Shown piece after piece: positions 1-8,643 of a stretch of 54,804 bases of DNA. The translations under genes and the position numbers were made by a program. The notes below the pieces were generated by a model. It saw only the letters and a program-made list of their open reading frames with translations. It had not been told where the DNA came from and did not search any database. Numbering within the stretch: position 1 is the first letter of the stretch; every line of letters starts with the position of its first letter. This DNA is from Flavobacteriaceae bacterium CG2_30_34_30 (GTDB taxonomy: Bacteria; Bacteroidota; Bacteroidia; Flavobacteriales; Flavobacteriaceae), in contig MNYN01000054.1 of assembly GCA_001873105.1 (NCBI GenBank), forward strand, positions 1 to 54,804. Direction: 5' to 3'.

Positions 1-1
1 C

Positions 2-973
2 ATCGATAACGACCACAGCAGCACCTCTCGGGCATTGATAGAGAAGTTTGAGGCTTCTGCTTATTTTGATGTGTTGAAGGTATTCCCATCTCAAAAACAA
101 GCTGATGCGGCAATGCTGAAAGGCGAAGTAGATGTGGTGTTGGAAATTCCCAACCATTTTGAGCGCGATTTACAAAAGAAAAAAGCAGGAAACCTTAGTG
201 TAACAATCAATGCCATAGACGGTGCCGCTGCCGGTGTAGAAAATGTATATATCAACCAGATTGTGCAAAGGTTTAATAAAGATATTCGAACGGATTTGAT
301 GCAACTTACTGATAAACAATCACAACTTATAAACATCACTACAATTCCCTCTTTTTGGTATAACCAAACCTTAAATTATAAAACCTTTATGGTGCCCGGA
401 ATTTTAGTTTTGTTGGTTACTATGATTACGCTTTTTTTAGCTGGGATGAACATTGTTAGGGAAAAGGAAATAGGCACTTTAGAACAAATAAACGTTACGC
501 CCATAAAGAAACACCAGTTTATCATTGGAAAATTATTTCCGTTTTGGGTCATTGGTTTGAGCTTGCTCACTATTGGTTTAATCATAGCCAAAATTATTTT
601 TAATGTCCCAATTCTAGGAAGTTTAGGGTTGATGTACGCCTATACTTCTGTATATATTTTAGTGATTTTGGGTATGGGTTTGTTCATCTCCAATTTTACA
701 GATACCCAGCAACAGGCAATGTTTATCGCCTGGTTTTTTGTGGTCATTTTTATTTTGATGAGCGGTTTGTTCACCCCAATTGAAAGTATGCCACAATGGG
801 CACAAATCGTTACAGAATTTAATCCCATAAAATATTTTGTAGAAGTAATGCGAATGGTGATGCTTAAAGGCTCCACTTTTACCGATATGCTACCCCAGTT
901 TTCTAAAACATTGCTTTATGCGTTTATTATGAACGTATTAGCGGTTTGGAGTTATAAGAAAACCAATGGATAG
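2..973 (+). CDS. ABC-2 type transporter permease, 3' part (5' end outside window)
   Basis: The reading frame is open from the first bases (IDNDHSSTSRALIEKF), so the true start lies upstream and only the C-terminal ~323 residues are seen. The first ~100 residues are the soluble extracytoplasmic part of the family, with the typical VDVVLEIPNHFERDL segment. It is followed by an amphipathic loop and about five or six membrane segments from GILVLLVTMITLFLAGM onward. The REKEIGTLEQINVTPI stretch after the first of these is the ABC-2 family signature that contacts the ATPase. The YhhJ/YbhR subgroup exports small molecules together with an ATPase and an HlyD-type adaptor, which would be encoded upstream. 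The TTG at 35 is not a credible start because homologous sequence continues before it. Confidence 0.9.
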   Translation: MDNDHSSTSRALIEKFEASAYFDVLKVFPSQKQADAAMLKGEVDVVLEIPNHFERDLQKKKAGNLSVTINAIDGAAAGVENVYINQIVQRFNKDIRTDLMQLTDKQSQLINITTIPSFWYNQTLNYKTFMVPGILVLLVTMITLFLAGMNIVREKEIGTLEQINVTPIKKHQFIIGKLFPFWVIGLSLLTIGLIIAKIIFNVPILGSLGLMYAYTSVYILVILGMGLFISNFTDTQQQAMFIAWFFVVIFILMSGLFTPIESMPQWAQIVTEFNPIKYFVEVMRMVMLKGSTFTDMLPQFSKTLLYAFIMNVLAVWSYKKTNG

Positions 974-1042
974 CTTTTCCTTATACATCCTAATCACTTT
1001 ATTTTTTTATCTAGGTAGCAACTGTTTAATAAAATAACACTA

Positions 1043-1087
1043 AGTAACAAAGGTTACTGACACCTCTTGTTTAGCGACGTACTTTTG
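1043..1087 (+). promoter_or_regulatory. Putative operator palindrome and -7 box of the efflux operon
   Basis: A perfect inverted repeat, AGTAAC-AAAG-GTTACT, spans 1043-1058. It lies 22 bases before TACTTTTG (1080-1087), which fits the Bacteroidota -7 consensus TAnnTTTG. The palindrome therefore covers the place where the -33 element would sit; no clear TTG is present at the ideal distance. This arrangement fits repression by a TetR-type regulator, but no regulator gene is visible in the window, so the binding protein is inferred. Confidence 0.45.
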
Positions 1088-1108
1088 CCCAGTAAAATGG
1101 AAATAATA

Positions 1109-2413
1109 ATGAAAACATACCTCCTTCTATTTATTGTGCTCCTTTCAGGAAGTTTTTTGAATGCGCAACAGCAAAAAACACTTTCAAAAGAAGAAATGCT
1201 TGCAAAGCTTTCTGAAAACAACCAAAGCATTAAAATTTCGCAGCAAGAATTTATGGAAGCACGCTCAGATTTCAGACAGACAAATGCTTTATTCATTCCA
1301 AATATTTCCATTTCGCATACGGGTACCTCTACCAATAATCCTGTGTATGCTTTTATGGCAAAATTAAATCAAGGAGTATTTTCTGAAAGCGATTTTGCCA
1401 TTGATAACCTCAACAATCCTAAAGCAATAGACAATTTTACCACAAGCATTTCCTTTGAACAACCGCTTATCAATGTGGATGGTTGGAAACAACGAAGTGC
1501 CGCAAAATATGTGATGGAGGCAACACAATATCAAAATGCATTTAAAAAAGACGAACTTTTACTGGAAGGAGAAAAAACCTATATGATGTTGCAATTATCC
1601 TATAAGGCGGTATCCGTATTAGAAAAAGCACAAAAAGCAGCTCTTGAAAACCTGAAAGTAACCCGAAAATATTTTGAACAAGGTTTATTGCTTCAGTCCG
1701 ATGTTTTAGATGTGGAACTGCGTGTAAATGAGGTAGAAAACCAACTTGAAAATGCAAAAAGCAATGTAAAAAATGTATCCGACTATTTGCATTTCTTGAT
1801 AAATGAAACACCCGATTCGGTATTCATTCCGTCAGATAGTTTAGGTATTGTGCCTAATGCGATTGCAAAAGTGGATCAAATTTCCACTTCAAGGGCAGAT
1901 ATTTTGGCAATAGAAAAAGGCACGCAAGCGTATAAAATGAAAAATCAATCCGACAAGATGGCATTTTTGCCAACCTTAAACGCTTTTGGCAATTATGAAC
2001 TTTATGACAACCAGGTATTTCAGGGTGCCACTAACAGTTATTTTATTGGAGCCAAATTAAATTGGGATATTTTACAGGGTACCAAGCGTTTTGGAAAATC
2101 GCAAAAAAGTAAAGCAGAATTAGACAAATCTATGCTGCAATATGAGCAATATGTAGCTAAAAGTCAATTAGAGCTCAACAGGGCAAAACGCAGCCTAGAC
2201 GATGTGCAAAACAAGCTAAAAAGAGCCGGATTAGCTCTTGAACTTTCTGAGGAATCTTTTCGCATTCGCACCAACAGATTTGAAGAAGGTTTAGTAAAAA
2301 CTAGTGATTTACTAACATCTGAAGCACAATATGCCCAAAAACAGTTGGAATACTATCAAACCATTTATGAATATAACGTGGCCAATGCCTATGTACACTT
2401 TTTAACTAAATAA
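1109..2413 (+). CDS. TolC-family outer membrane efflux protein
   Basis: Predicted 434-residue outer-membrane channel component of a tripartite efflux pump. ATG 1109 was chosen because it opens a clear signal peptide (MKTYLLLFIVLLSGSFLNA, cleavage before QQQ); a longer frame from TTG 1067 would bury that signal. The mature protein has the two long helical repeats of the TolC/OEP family: an N-terminal half ending near LRVNEVENQLENAKSNV and a C-terminal half with LDDVQNKLKRAGLALELSEESFRIRTNRFEEGL, plus the family's FxxGLVKTSDLL-type motif. It is followed after 4 bases by an HlyD adaptor gene and then an RND pump gene, so it is the first gene of one operon. Its transporter substrate cannot be read from the sequence. 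Confidence 0.9.
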   Translation: MKTYLLLFIVLLSGSFLNAQQQKTLSKEEMLAKLSENNQSIKISQQEFMEARSDFRQTNALFIPNISISHTGTSTNNPVYAFMAKLNQGVFSESDFAIDNLNNPKAIDNFTTSISFEQPLINVDGWKQRSAAKYVMEATQYQNAFKKDELLLEGEKTYMMLQLSYKAVSVLEKAQKAALENLKVTRKYFEQGLLLQSDVLDVELRVNEVENQLENAKSNVKNVSDYLHFLINETPDSVFIPSDSLGIVPNAIAKVDQISTSRADILAIEKGTQAYKMKNQSDKMAFLPTLNAFGNYELYDNQVFQGATNSYFIGAKLNWDILQGTKRFGKSQKSKAELDKSMLQYEQYVAKSQLELNRAKRSLDDVQNKLKRAGLALELSEESFRIRTNRFEEGLVKTSDLLTSEAQYAQKQLEYYQTIYEYNVANAYVHFLTK

Positions 2414-2417
2414 GACG

Positions 2418-3503
2418 ATGAAAAAAATACAATTCCTTTTTATGTTGCTATTTGCTGTAATAATCACTTCCTGTGGCGGAGACAAAAAAAATGAAGCAAC
2501 ACAATTGCCTGCTATATTGGTGCAAGTAAACGAAGTTTCCGAAAGCACCACTTCACAGTATATAAGCGCCAGTGGGACTGTTGAGGCCGAAAACAGCGCA
2601 ACACTTAGCACCCGAATGATGGGATTTGTGAACAAAGTACACGTAAAAACCGGACAGGAAGTTCGTGATGGCCAACTAGTAGTGAGCATCAACAACACCG
2701 ATTTACAAGCGAAAAAAGCCCAAGCAGAAGCAGGGGTTTTACAAGCTGCCGCAGGGTTCAACAACGCTAAAAAAGATTACGACCGTTTTGTTAATTTATT
2801 TCAGCAGCAAAGTGCCACGCAAAAAGAGTTGGACGATATGACTTCTCGTTTTGAAATGGCAAAAGCAGGATTAGAAGGTGCAAAACAAGTAAAAAAGGAA
2901 GTCCTTGCACAGTTTTCTTATGCAAACATTACGGCGCCATTTTCAGGAATAGTAACCAATACTTTTGTAAAAGAAGGCGATATGGCAAATCCGGGAATGC
3001 CTTTGTTAAGTGTAGAAGGTATTTCAAAATTGCAAGTAAAAGCAATGGTTTCTGAAGGCAACATTACCGCTATTAAAAATGGAATGCCTGTAAAAGTACT
3101 TCTAAAATCGATGAACAAAGAAGTAGATGGAAAAGTTTCTGAAGTAAGCCTTTCGGCCAAAAATACTGGTGGCCAATATGTAGTAAAAATAAATCTTGAT
3201 GAAAATGACGCCTCTATTTTATCGGGAATGTTTGTTAATGTGCAATTTCCTGTAGAAAAAGTTGCAGCAAGTGCTAATCAAAATGAGGTGCTTTTAGTAC
3301 CTGAAAGCGCATTAGTAACCTACGGACAACTCACAGGAATTTATACCATAGGAAATGAAAACACTGCTATTTTAAGATGGTTGCGCACTGGAAAAACCTA
3401 CGGAAATCAAGTAGAAGTACTTTCCGGATTAACAGCAGATGAAAAATATATCATTTCAGCGGAAGGTAAATTATTTAACGGCGCAAAAGTGGCTATTAAA
3501 TAA
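2418..3503 (+). CDS. RND efflux periplasmic adaptor (HlyD/MFP family) lipoprotein
   Basis: 361 residues with a lipoprotein signal whose lipobox ends at Cys19 (IITSC), so it is anchored in a membrane and bridges the inner-membrane pump to the TolC channel. The order is as in MexA/AcrA: a beta-barrel entry strand (ISASGTVEAENSATLSTRMMGFVNKVHVKTGQEVRDGQLV) that forms half of the lipoyl domain, a short coiled-coil hairpin (about residues 95-155), the second lipoyl half (ITAPFSGIVTNTFVKEGDMANPGMPLLSV), a barrel domain and a membrane-proximal domain. The gene starts 4 bases after the tolC-like gene and lies 53 bases before the pump gene. Confidence 0.92.
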   Translation: MKKIQFLFMLLFAVIITSCGGDKKNEATQLPAILVQVNEVSESTTSQYISASGTVEAENSATLSTRMMGFVNKVHVKTGQEVRDGQLVVSINNTDLQAKKAQAEAGVLQAAAGFNNAKKDYDRFVNLFQQQSATQKELDDMTSRFEMAKAGLEGAKQVKKEVLAQFSYANITAPFSGIVTNTFVKEGDMANPGMPLLSVEGISKLQVKAMVSEGNITAIKNGMPVKVLLKSMNKEVDGKVSEVSLSAKNTGGQYVVKINLDENDASILSGMFVNVQFPVEKVAASANQNEVLLVPESALVTYGQLTGIYTIGNENTAILRWLRTGKTYGNQVEVLSGLTADEKYIISAEGKLFNGAKVAIK

Positions 3504-3556
3504 TAAAACAGTTGAATTATAAGTGAATTTGACTACAACAATTTCAAATTAAAATT

Positions 3557-6500
3557 ATGAAAGAAGGAATTTCAGGTAAAATAGCCGGGTTTTTCATCCA
3601 CTCCAAATTGACCATTTTATTGATGGTGGCATTGATGGCTATTGGCATTTATAGTTCATTTCTTATACCAAGAGAGGAAGAGCCACAAATAAATGTGCCT
3701 ATGGCAGATATTATGGTGGGATATCCGGGGGCAAGTCCTACAGAAGTGGAAAGCCGCGTGATAAAACCATTAGAAAAAGTCATTTCAAATATCAAAGGAG
3801 TAGAGCACATTCACAGTATGGCAATGAACGGTCAAGCAATGCTTATTGTTCAGTTTTATGTGGGTGAAGATGTAGAGCGTTCCTATGTAAAGCTGTATGA
3901 CGAGTTGATGAAACACCAATCTATGTTTCCACAAGGTGTATATGCGCCTATTGTTAAAACCCGTTCTATTGACGATGTTCCAATGCTTGGCTTGACACTT
4001 TGGAGTGAAAACTACAACGATTTTGAAATTCGTCAGATTGCGGAAGAAGTAACTTCTGAAATAGAAAAGGTAAAAGATGTTGCCATTACTAAAGAAATAG
4101 GAGGCAGAAACCGGGAGCTGAAAGTGATTTTAGATTTGGATAAAATGGCCGAAAATGGCGTGGATGCATTGGGCATTATGCAAATGATACAAGCCAATAA
4201 CAGCAGCTCACAATCAGGTAGTTTTGTTCAAAATGATCAAGAATTTTTGATTACCACGGGGCAGTTTCTAAAAACCGCCGAAGATGTTGAAAATTTAGTG
4301 ATTGGGGTAAATCAAAATATGCCGGTATATTTAAGGCAAGTGGCAACCATACAGGACGGACCTTCCACAGCCGCAAGTTATGTATCCTTTGGCTATAGCA
4401 AAGCTAATGAAAATTATAAAAACGCACCCTCAGAATATCCCGCTGTTACCATCTCTATCGCAAAAGTAAAAGGTGCCGATGCGATGAAAATTTCAGATAA
4501 AATTTTAGCCAAAGTAGAAGTCCTAAAACAAAACTTAATTCCAAAAGATGTTCATGTAGAAGTAACCAGAAATTATGGGGAAACAGCATCAGACAAAGTA
4601 GGCGAATTGTTGTTGCATTTAGGAGTTGCCATTATTGCGGTTACGATTTTAGTGATGCTTGCTATGGGCTGGCGTGGTGGTTTAGTCGTGTTTTTTTCTG
4701 TGCCTTTAACCTTCGCTCTTACCTTATTTAGTTATTTTATGCTAGATTATACTCTAAATCGTATCACTCTTTTTGCATTGGTTTTTGTGGTAGGTATCGT
4801 AGTGGATGACAGTATCATCATAGCTGAAAACATGCACCGGCACTTTAAAATGAAGCGATTGCCCTTTAAACAAGCTGCCATTTATGCCATTAATGAAGTG
4901 GGAAATCCAACTATATTAGCCACTTTTACGGTGATAGCCGCTATTCTTCCTATGGCATTCGTGTCAGGGATGATGGGTCCTTATATGAGTCCGATGCCAA
5001 TTGGAGCTTCTATAGCTATGATTTTGTCTTTGTTTGTTGCATTAACGGTCACTCCATATTTAGGCTATCATTTATTGCGCGAAAAGGACAAACAAAAAGA
5101 CAAAGAGGAAGATGGACTTCACACCAATAAAATTTACAAAATATACAACAAAATAGAGCGGCCATTTTTAGAAAGCAAAACAAAACGTTTTGTTATGTTG
5201 GGCATAACCGTGATATTGCTTTTTGGCTCCGTACTATTGTTTTTTACAAATTCGGTTGTGGTAAAAATGTTGCCATTTGACAATAAAAATGAATTCCAAA
5301 TAGTTATTGATATGCCCGAGGGTTCTACTTTAGAGCGCACATCAGCGGTAACTAAAGAAATTGCTCAGTATGTATCGACGGTTCCGGAAGTAGTAGATTA
5401 TCAAAATTATGTTGGCACTTCAGCACCGATTACCTTCAATGGATTGGTTCGTCATTACGATTTACGCGGCGGGAGTAATATGGCCGATATTCAAGTGAAT
5501 TTATTGCATAAATCAGAAAGAACACTACAGAGCCACGACATCGCAAAACAAGTGCGTCCTCAAATTCAAAAAATAGGCAAAAAATATGGTGCCAATGTAA
5601 AAATTATTGAAGTGCCGCCGGGACCTCCAGTATTATCTACCTTAGTTGCTGAAATTTATGGTCCCAACTATAAAGAACAAATAAAAGTAGCCCGTCAAGT
5701 AAAAGGGATACTTCATAATACGGTAGATATTGTTGACATCGATTGGATGGTAGAAGACCATCAACTGGAATATAAACTGGAAGTTGACAAAGAAAAAGCT
5801 ATGCTTCAAGGCATTGCACCGCAACAAATAGTTGGAAATTTGACCTATTTACTGCAAGAATACCCAATTTCTAATTTGTATGATGAAACCTCAAATGACA
5901 ATATTGGTATTGTTTTATCACTAGACGACACCAATAAAACGAGTTTACAAGACATCCTGCAATTAAAAATTAAAGGAAGTCAAGGCAATGTAGTGCCAGT
6001 AAGCGATTTGGTAAATATAAAAGAAGACACTTTACAAAAAACCATTTATCGCAAGGACCAAAAACAAGTAGTGTATGTAACCGCTGATATGGCTGGAGAA
6101 TTGGAAAGTCCGGTATATGCCATTTTAGGAATGAATGAAAAACTGAAAGAAATTAAATTGCCTGAAGGATATACCATAAATGAACTCTATGCACAACAAC
6201 CTACTGACGAACGAGATTTTACAGTGAAATGGGATGGCGAATGGCAAATAACATTAGAGGTTTTTCGTGATTTGGGCACCTCCTTTTTAGTGGTTATCAT
6301 CATTATTTATATGTTAATTGTAGGATGGTTTCAAAATTTTAAAACCCCGATGGTAATGATGGTGGCGATACCACTTTCCTTAATAGGCGTTGTGCTTGGG
6401 CACTGGCTTTTAGGAGCATTCTTTACCGCAACATCTTTTATTGGTATGATTGCTTTGGCGGGTGTTATGGTAAGAAATTCGGTTTTGCTTATTGATTTTA

Positions 6501-6802
6501 TTGAAATCCGACTCAATGATGGCATTCCTTTAAAACAAGCCATTATTGATGCTGGGGCAGTGCGAACCACACCCATATTATTAACTACGGGTGCTGTGGT
6601 CATTGGAGCCTCTATTATCTTATTTGATCCAGTATTTCAAGGTTTGGCTATTTCCTTAGTGGCTGGAGCAATCGTTTCCACCCTGCTTACTTTGGCTGTA
6701 GTGCCTATTATCTATTACATGACAGAAAGAAAGAAATGGGAAACCACAGAAATTACAATGGAAGAAAACCAAAAAGAAAATGAAACGAACGATAATGTCT
6801 AA
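3557..6802 (+). CDS. Efflux RND transporter permease subunit (AcrB/HAE1-like)
   Basis: 1081 residues, usual for the family. It has TM1 near the N-terminus, a large periplasmic porter domain, TM2-6, a second porter domain (about 560-870) and TM7-12. The proton-relay motif in TM4 is visible as VGIVVDDSIIIAEN with Asp417 and Asp418, the counterparts of AcrB Asp407/408. Other signatures are PREEEPQINVPMADIMVGYPGASPTEVE in the first porter part and GMIALAGVMVRNSVLLIDFIE in TM10-11. The pump uses the proton gradient to export drugs, lipophiles or metals; the sequence lacks the met-rich periplasmic tract expected for a CusA copper pump, so the substrate is open. The last ~20 residues form an acidic/lysine-rich cytoplasmic tail. 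Confidence 0.95.
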   Translation: MKEGISGKIAGFFIHSKLTILLMVALMAIGIYSSFLIPREEEPQINVPMADIMVGYPGASPTEVESRVIKPLEKVISNIKGVEHIHSMAMNGQAMLIVQFYVGEDVERSYVKLYDELMKHQSMFPQGVYAPIVKTRSIDDVPMLGLTLWSENYNDFEIRQIAEEVTSEIEKVKDVAITKEIGGRNRELKVILDLDKMAENGVDALGIMQMIQANNSSSQSGSFVQNDQEFLITTGQFLKTAEDVENLVIGVNQNMPVYLRQVATIQDGPSTAASYVSFGYSKANENYKNAPSEYPAVTISIAKVKGADAMKISDKILAKVEVLKQNLIPKDVHVEVTRNYGETASDKVGELLLHLGVAIIAVTILVMLAMGWRGGLVVFFSVPLTFALTLFSYFMLDYTLNRITLFALVFVVGIVVDDSIIIAENMHRHFKMKRLPFKQAAIYAINEVGNPTILATFTVIAAILPMAFVSGMMGPYMSPMPIGASIAMILSLFVALTVTPYLGYHLLREKDKQKDKEEDGLHTNKIYKIYNKIERPFLESKTKRFVMLGITVILLFGSVLLFFTNSVVVKMLPFDNKNEFQIVIDMPEGSTLERTSAVTKEIAQYVSTVPEVVDYQNYVGTSAPITFNGLVRHYDLRGGSNMADIQVNLLHKSERTLQSHDIAKQVRPQIQKIGKKYGANVKIIEVPPGPPVLSTLVAEIYGPNYKEQIKVARQVKGILHNTVDIVDIDWMVEDHQLEYKLEVDKEKAMLQGIAPQQIVGNLTYLLQEYPISNLYDETSNDNIGIVLSLDDTNKTSLQDILQLKIKGSQGNVVPVSDLVNIKEDTLQKTIYRKDQKQVVYVTADMAGELESPVYAILGMNEKLKEIKLPEGYTINELYAQQPTDERDFTVKWDGEWQITLEVFRDLGTSFLVVIIIIYMLIVGWFQNFKTPMVMMVAIPLSLIGVVLGHWLLGAFFTATSFIGMIALAGVMVRNSVLLIDFIEIRLNDGIPLKQAIIDAGAVRTTPILLTTGAVVIGASIILFDPVFQGLAISLVAGAIVSTLLTLAVVPIIYYMTERKKWETTEITMEENQKENETNDNV

Positions 6803-6854
6803 CTCAATAATTTCGCAAGGTTCTTTTTTAAAGAAATAGCGATACAAAACCTCT

Positions 6855-7163
6855 ATGAAACTACTAGTTATTACCGCCATAAAAGAGTTTAAAAAAACAG
6901 TAATACAAACGCTTAAAGAAGCTAATGTTGAAAATTTTTCTTACAGAAATGTCACAGGATATAAGGACTTAACGGAGCATTCTGTAGAAGACAATTGGTT
7001 TGCCGGTGAAATGAATGAAACCGAGTCGGTATTGTTCTTTGCATTTGTAAAAAAAGATCTTGTAAATCCTTTATTTGCTATTATTACTGCGTTTAATGTC
7101 AAACAAAAAACTGCTTCTAAAATACATGTAGCCGTTTTAAGTATAGAAAAAGCGATAGGTTAG
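6855..7163 (+). CDS. Small PII-like (CutA/GlnB-fold-like) protein downstream of RND pump
   Basis: 102 residues, no signal peptide and no membrane segment, so cytoplasmic. It begins MKLLVITAIKEFKKTVIQTLKEANVENF and ends KIHVAVLSIEKAIG. The beta-alpha-beta pattern, with a first strand, a helix and a last strand ending in VLSIEKAI, resembles PII-like proteins (GlnB, CutA, DUF3240) that often sit beside RND metal pumps. The central HSVEDNWFAGEMNETESVLFF segment would be the T-loop region. The assignment is by fold pattern only. It is separated from the pump gene by 52 bases and reads in the same direction, so it is probably co-transcribed and may sense the pump's ligand or an adenylyl nucleotide. 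Confidence 0.5.
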   Translation: MKLLVITAIKEFKKTVIQTLKEANVENFSYRNVTGYKDLTEHSVEDNWFAGEMNETESVLFFAFVKKDLVNPLFAIITAFNVKQKTASKIHVAVLSIEKAIG

Positions 7164-7244
7164 GGCAAGAAACTAGAACCAAACATAAAAATGAAAGTAG
7201 AAAACTACTTCATACTAATGAATTATTAATTAAAAAATAGAAAT

Positions 7245-7451
7245 ATGTTAAACAGAGTTGTACGCGGCATTGCCGGAACATTTATACTAATCAGTTTGTT
7301 ATTAGCTATCTACGTAAACATAAATTGGTTATGGTTTACAGCCTTTGTAGGCGTAAACTTATTACAATCTTCTTTAACCAAATGGTGTCTTTTAGAAGAT
7401 ATCCTAAAGAAATTTGGTATAAAAAATACCGGCGGCAATTGTTGTAATTAA
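7245..7451 (+). CDS. DUF2892 / YgaP-like small inner membrane protein
   Basis: 68 residues. It starts NRVVRGIAGTFILISLLLAIYVNINWLWFTAFVGVNLLQSSLTKWCLLEDILKKFG, which matches the two-helix membrane module of DUF2892 (the C-terminal half of rhodanese YgaP, also found alone). A C-terminal tail, NTGGNCCN, and a Cys after the second helix give three cysteines in one small protein. Family members are common near rhodanese, thioredoxin and metal-efflux genes; here the gene is last in line behind the RND operon. A small hairpin (AAGTAG-aaaa-CTACTT, 7195-7210) lies in the gap to the preceding gene. Confidence 0.8.
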   Translation: MLNRVVRGIAGTFILISLLLAIYVNINWLWFTAFVGVNLLQSSLTKWCLLEDILKKFGIKNTGGNCCN

Positions 7452-7550
7452 GTTTTTACAACAAAACATAGTATTTCTGTTTAGCATTTAAACAGTGTCC
7501 AACCGAAATATAGAAAATTTAAACAACAATCCTTGTTTTATATATGTTTT

Positions 7551-7587
7551 CCCCAAGTATATAGAATTTTGGGGTGTTGTTTTTTAT
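7551..7587 (+). terminator. Probable rho-independent terminator
   Basis: CCCCAA and TTGGGG can pair across a short AT-rich loop and are followed by TGTTGTTTTTTA. The stem is only 6 bp, so the call is tentative. It would end the transcript coming from the efflux operon and the DUF2892 gene. Confidence 0.45.
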
Positions 7588-7664
7588 ATATATAGTCTTC
7601 TCTTAGGAAGCAAAATTTGCAGTTACTTTATAGAAAAGTTGTGGGGTATCAAAAAAACCTGCTT

Positions 7665-7689
7665 TGTACGGTAAATTGCCGTACATTTG
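7665..7689 (+). promoter_or_regulatory. Operator palindrome overlapping the -7 box of the toxin-antitoxin operon
   Basis: A 21-bp near-perfect inverted repeat spans 7665-7685: arms TGTACGG and CCGTACA are exact, the inner AA/TT also pairs, and only one pair is mismatched. Its right end overlaps TACATTTG (7682-7689), a match to TAnnTTTG. Transcription would start about 12 bases before the antitoxin ATG at 7707. Ribbon-helix-helix antitoxins of TacA type bind such operators and repress their own operon, so this is the expected autoregulatory site. Confidence 0.6.
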
Positions 7690-7706
7690 CTTAGAATAAG
7701 TTTGCT

Positions 7707-7988
7707 ATGGAAGCACAGTTAAGTAAAGACGAACGAATAGAGTTAAGAGTATCCTCTACTGACAAAAAAATTTTCAGAAGAGCTCAAAAGCTCAGTGGAG
7801 ACAAGTCATTTAGTAGCTTTATTGTTCGAATAGTGAAACAACAAGCTGAAGAAATCGTTGCTAAAAACGATAGAATAATTGCTACTGAGAAAGACCGTGA
7901 AGTTTTTTTTGATGCCGTATTTGGTAATACAAAACCAAATCAAAATTTGGTAGAAGCCGCTAAAAGATACAAATCAAAAAAATCCTGA
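7707..7988 (+). CDS. DUF1778 antitoxin (TacA-like)
   Basis: 93 residues. The start (LSKDERIELRVSSTDKKIFRRAQKLSGDKSFSSFIVRIVKQQAEEIV) is a ribbon-helix-helix DNA-binding domain of the DUF1778 family: one strand with ERIELRVS, then two helices. The C-terminal third (FFDAVFGNTKPNQNLVEAAKRYKSKKS) matches the toxin-wrapping tail of TacA antitoxins, with the usual F-x-A-x-x-x-P-x-x-x-N pattern. It precedes the GNAT toxin gene with only two bases between stop and start, which suggests translational coupling. The upstream palindrome is its probable own operator. Confidence 0.88.
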   Translation: MEAQLSKDERIELRVSSTDKKIFRRAQKLSGDKSFSSFIVRIVKQQAEEIVAKNDRIIATEKDREVFFDAVFGNTKPNQNLVEAAKRYKSKKS

Positions 7989-7990
7989 AT

Positions 7991-8482
7991 TTGAATATTT
8001 CGATATTAGATAAAACCTACAATAGAAAGAGTTTTGAATGCGAAGAACAACCACTAACCAATTATATTCAAAATCAGGTTAGTCAGGACATAAAGAAAAA
8101 GCTTGCAATATGTTTCGTTGCAACGGACAAAGACAAAAATGTAATTGGCTACTATACGCTTACAAGCGAAAGTCTTGGAAGGGAACTTATACCTGAAAAG
8201 TATATCAAAAAAGTACCCAAGAATTATAATGCTCCTGTAATCCTGCTCGGTCGATTAGCTAGAGACATAAAAGAAAAAGGAACAGGTCTTGGAGAACATC
8301 TTCTCTTAGATACGTTATTTAGAGCTTTTACTTTATCGGAAGAAAGTATTGGAGCTATGGCTGTTGTTGTCAATCCAATCAACGAATATGCAGTGAAGTT
8401 TTATGAAAAGTATGGTTTTGAACAGCTACCCGATAGTGAAAAAATGTTCCTTCCAATGAGTACAATAAAACAGATAATTTGA
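7991..8482 (+). CDS. GNAT-family acetyltransferase toxin (TacT-like)
   Basis: 163 residues, starting at a TTG two bases after the antitoxin stop; homologous sequence begins there (NISILDKTYNRKSFECEE). The family acetylates the amino group of charged tRNAs and stops translation. Visible features: the Asp/Glu-Cys start region, VIGYYTLTSESLGRELIP, the acetyl-CoA loop ARDIKEKGTGLGEHLL (about 90-105), AMAVVVNPINEYAVKFYEKYGFEQL with Tyr138 and Tyr141 near the catalytic Tyr position of TacT, and a C-terminal KMFLPMSTI strand. No truncation or frameshift is seen, so the pair looks intact. Base composition is like its surroundings. Confidence 0.9.
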   Translation: MNISILDKTYNRKSFECEEQPLTNYIQNQVSQDIKKKLAICFVATDKDKNVIGYYTLTSESLGRELIPEKYIKKVPKNYNAPVILLGRLARDIKEKGTGLGEHLLLDTLFRAFTLSEESIGAMAVVVNPINEYAVKFYEKYGFEQLPDSEKMFLPMSTIKQII

Positions 8483-8643
8483 AATAAAAACGCACGACAA
8501 TAATGGCTAAAAAACATAGAGCGGATAGTGCTATAAGCAAGATAGGGGTTCTTAACAAACTTAGTTTCATCGGACAAGTATACAGCTCCGAAATGACCTG
8601 TATTTCTTAGCCGAAACCGATATTTACAGAAAAATAAGAAAAG

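Larger units (their letters stand above)
7452..7706. other. Intergenic region between the DUF2892 gene and the toxin-antitoxin pair
   Basis: 255 bases without a credible ORF. It holds the probable terminator at 7551-7587 and the palindromic operator/promoter of the toxin-antitoxin operon at 7665-7689. The first 60 bases are AT-rich with no recognisable feature. Confidence 0.6.

Noticed and set aside
35-37. TTG as the start of the first gene
   Set aside because: The frame is open and family-like before it; the gene simply begins outside the window.
8502-8609. 35-codon frame after the toxin gene (MAKKHRADSAISKIGVLNK)
   Set aside because: Very short, no homologous family recognised; possible but unsupported.
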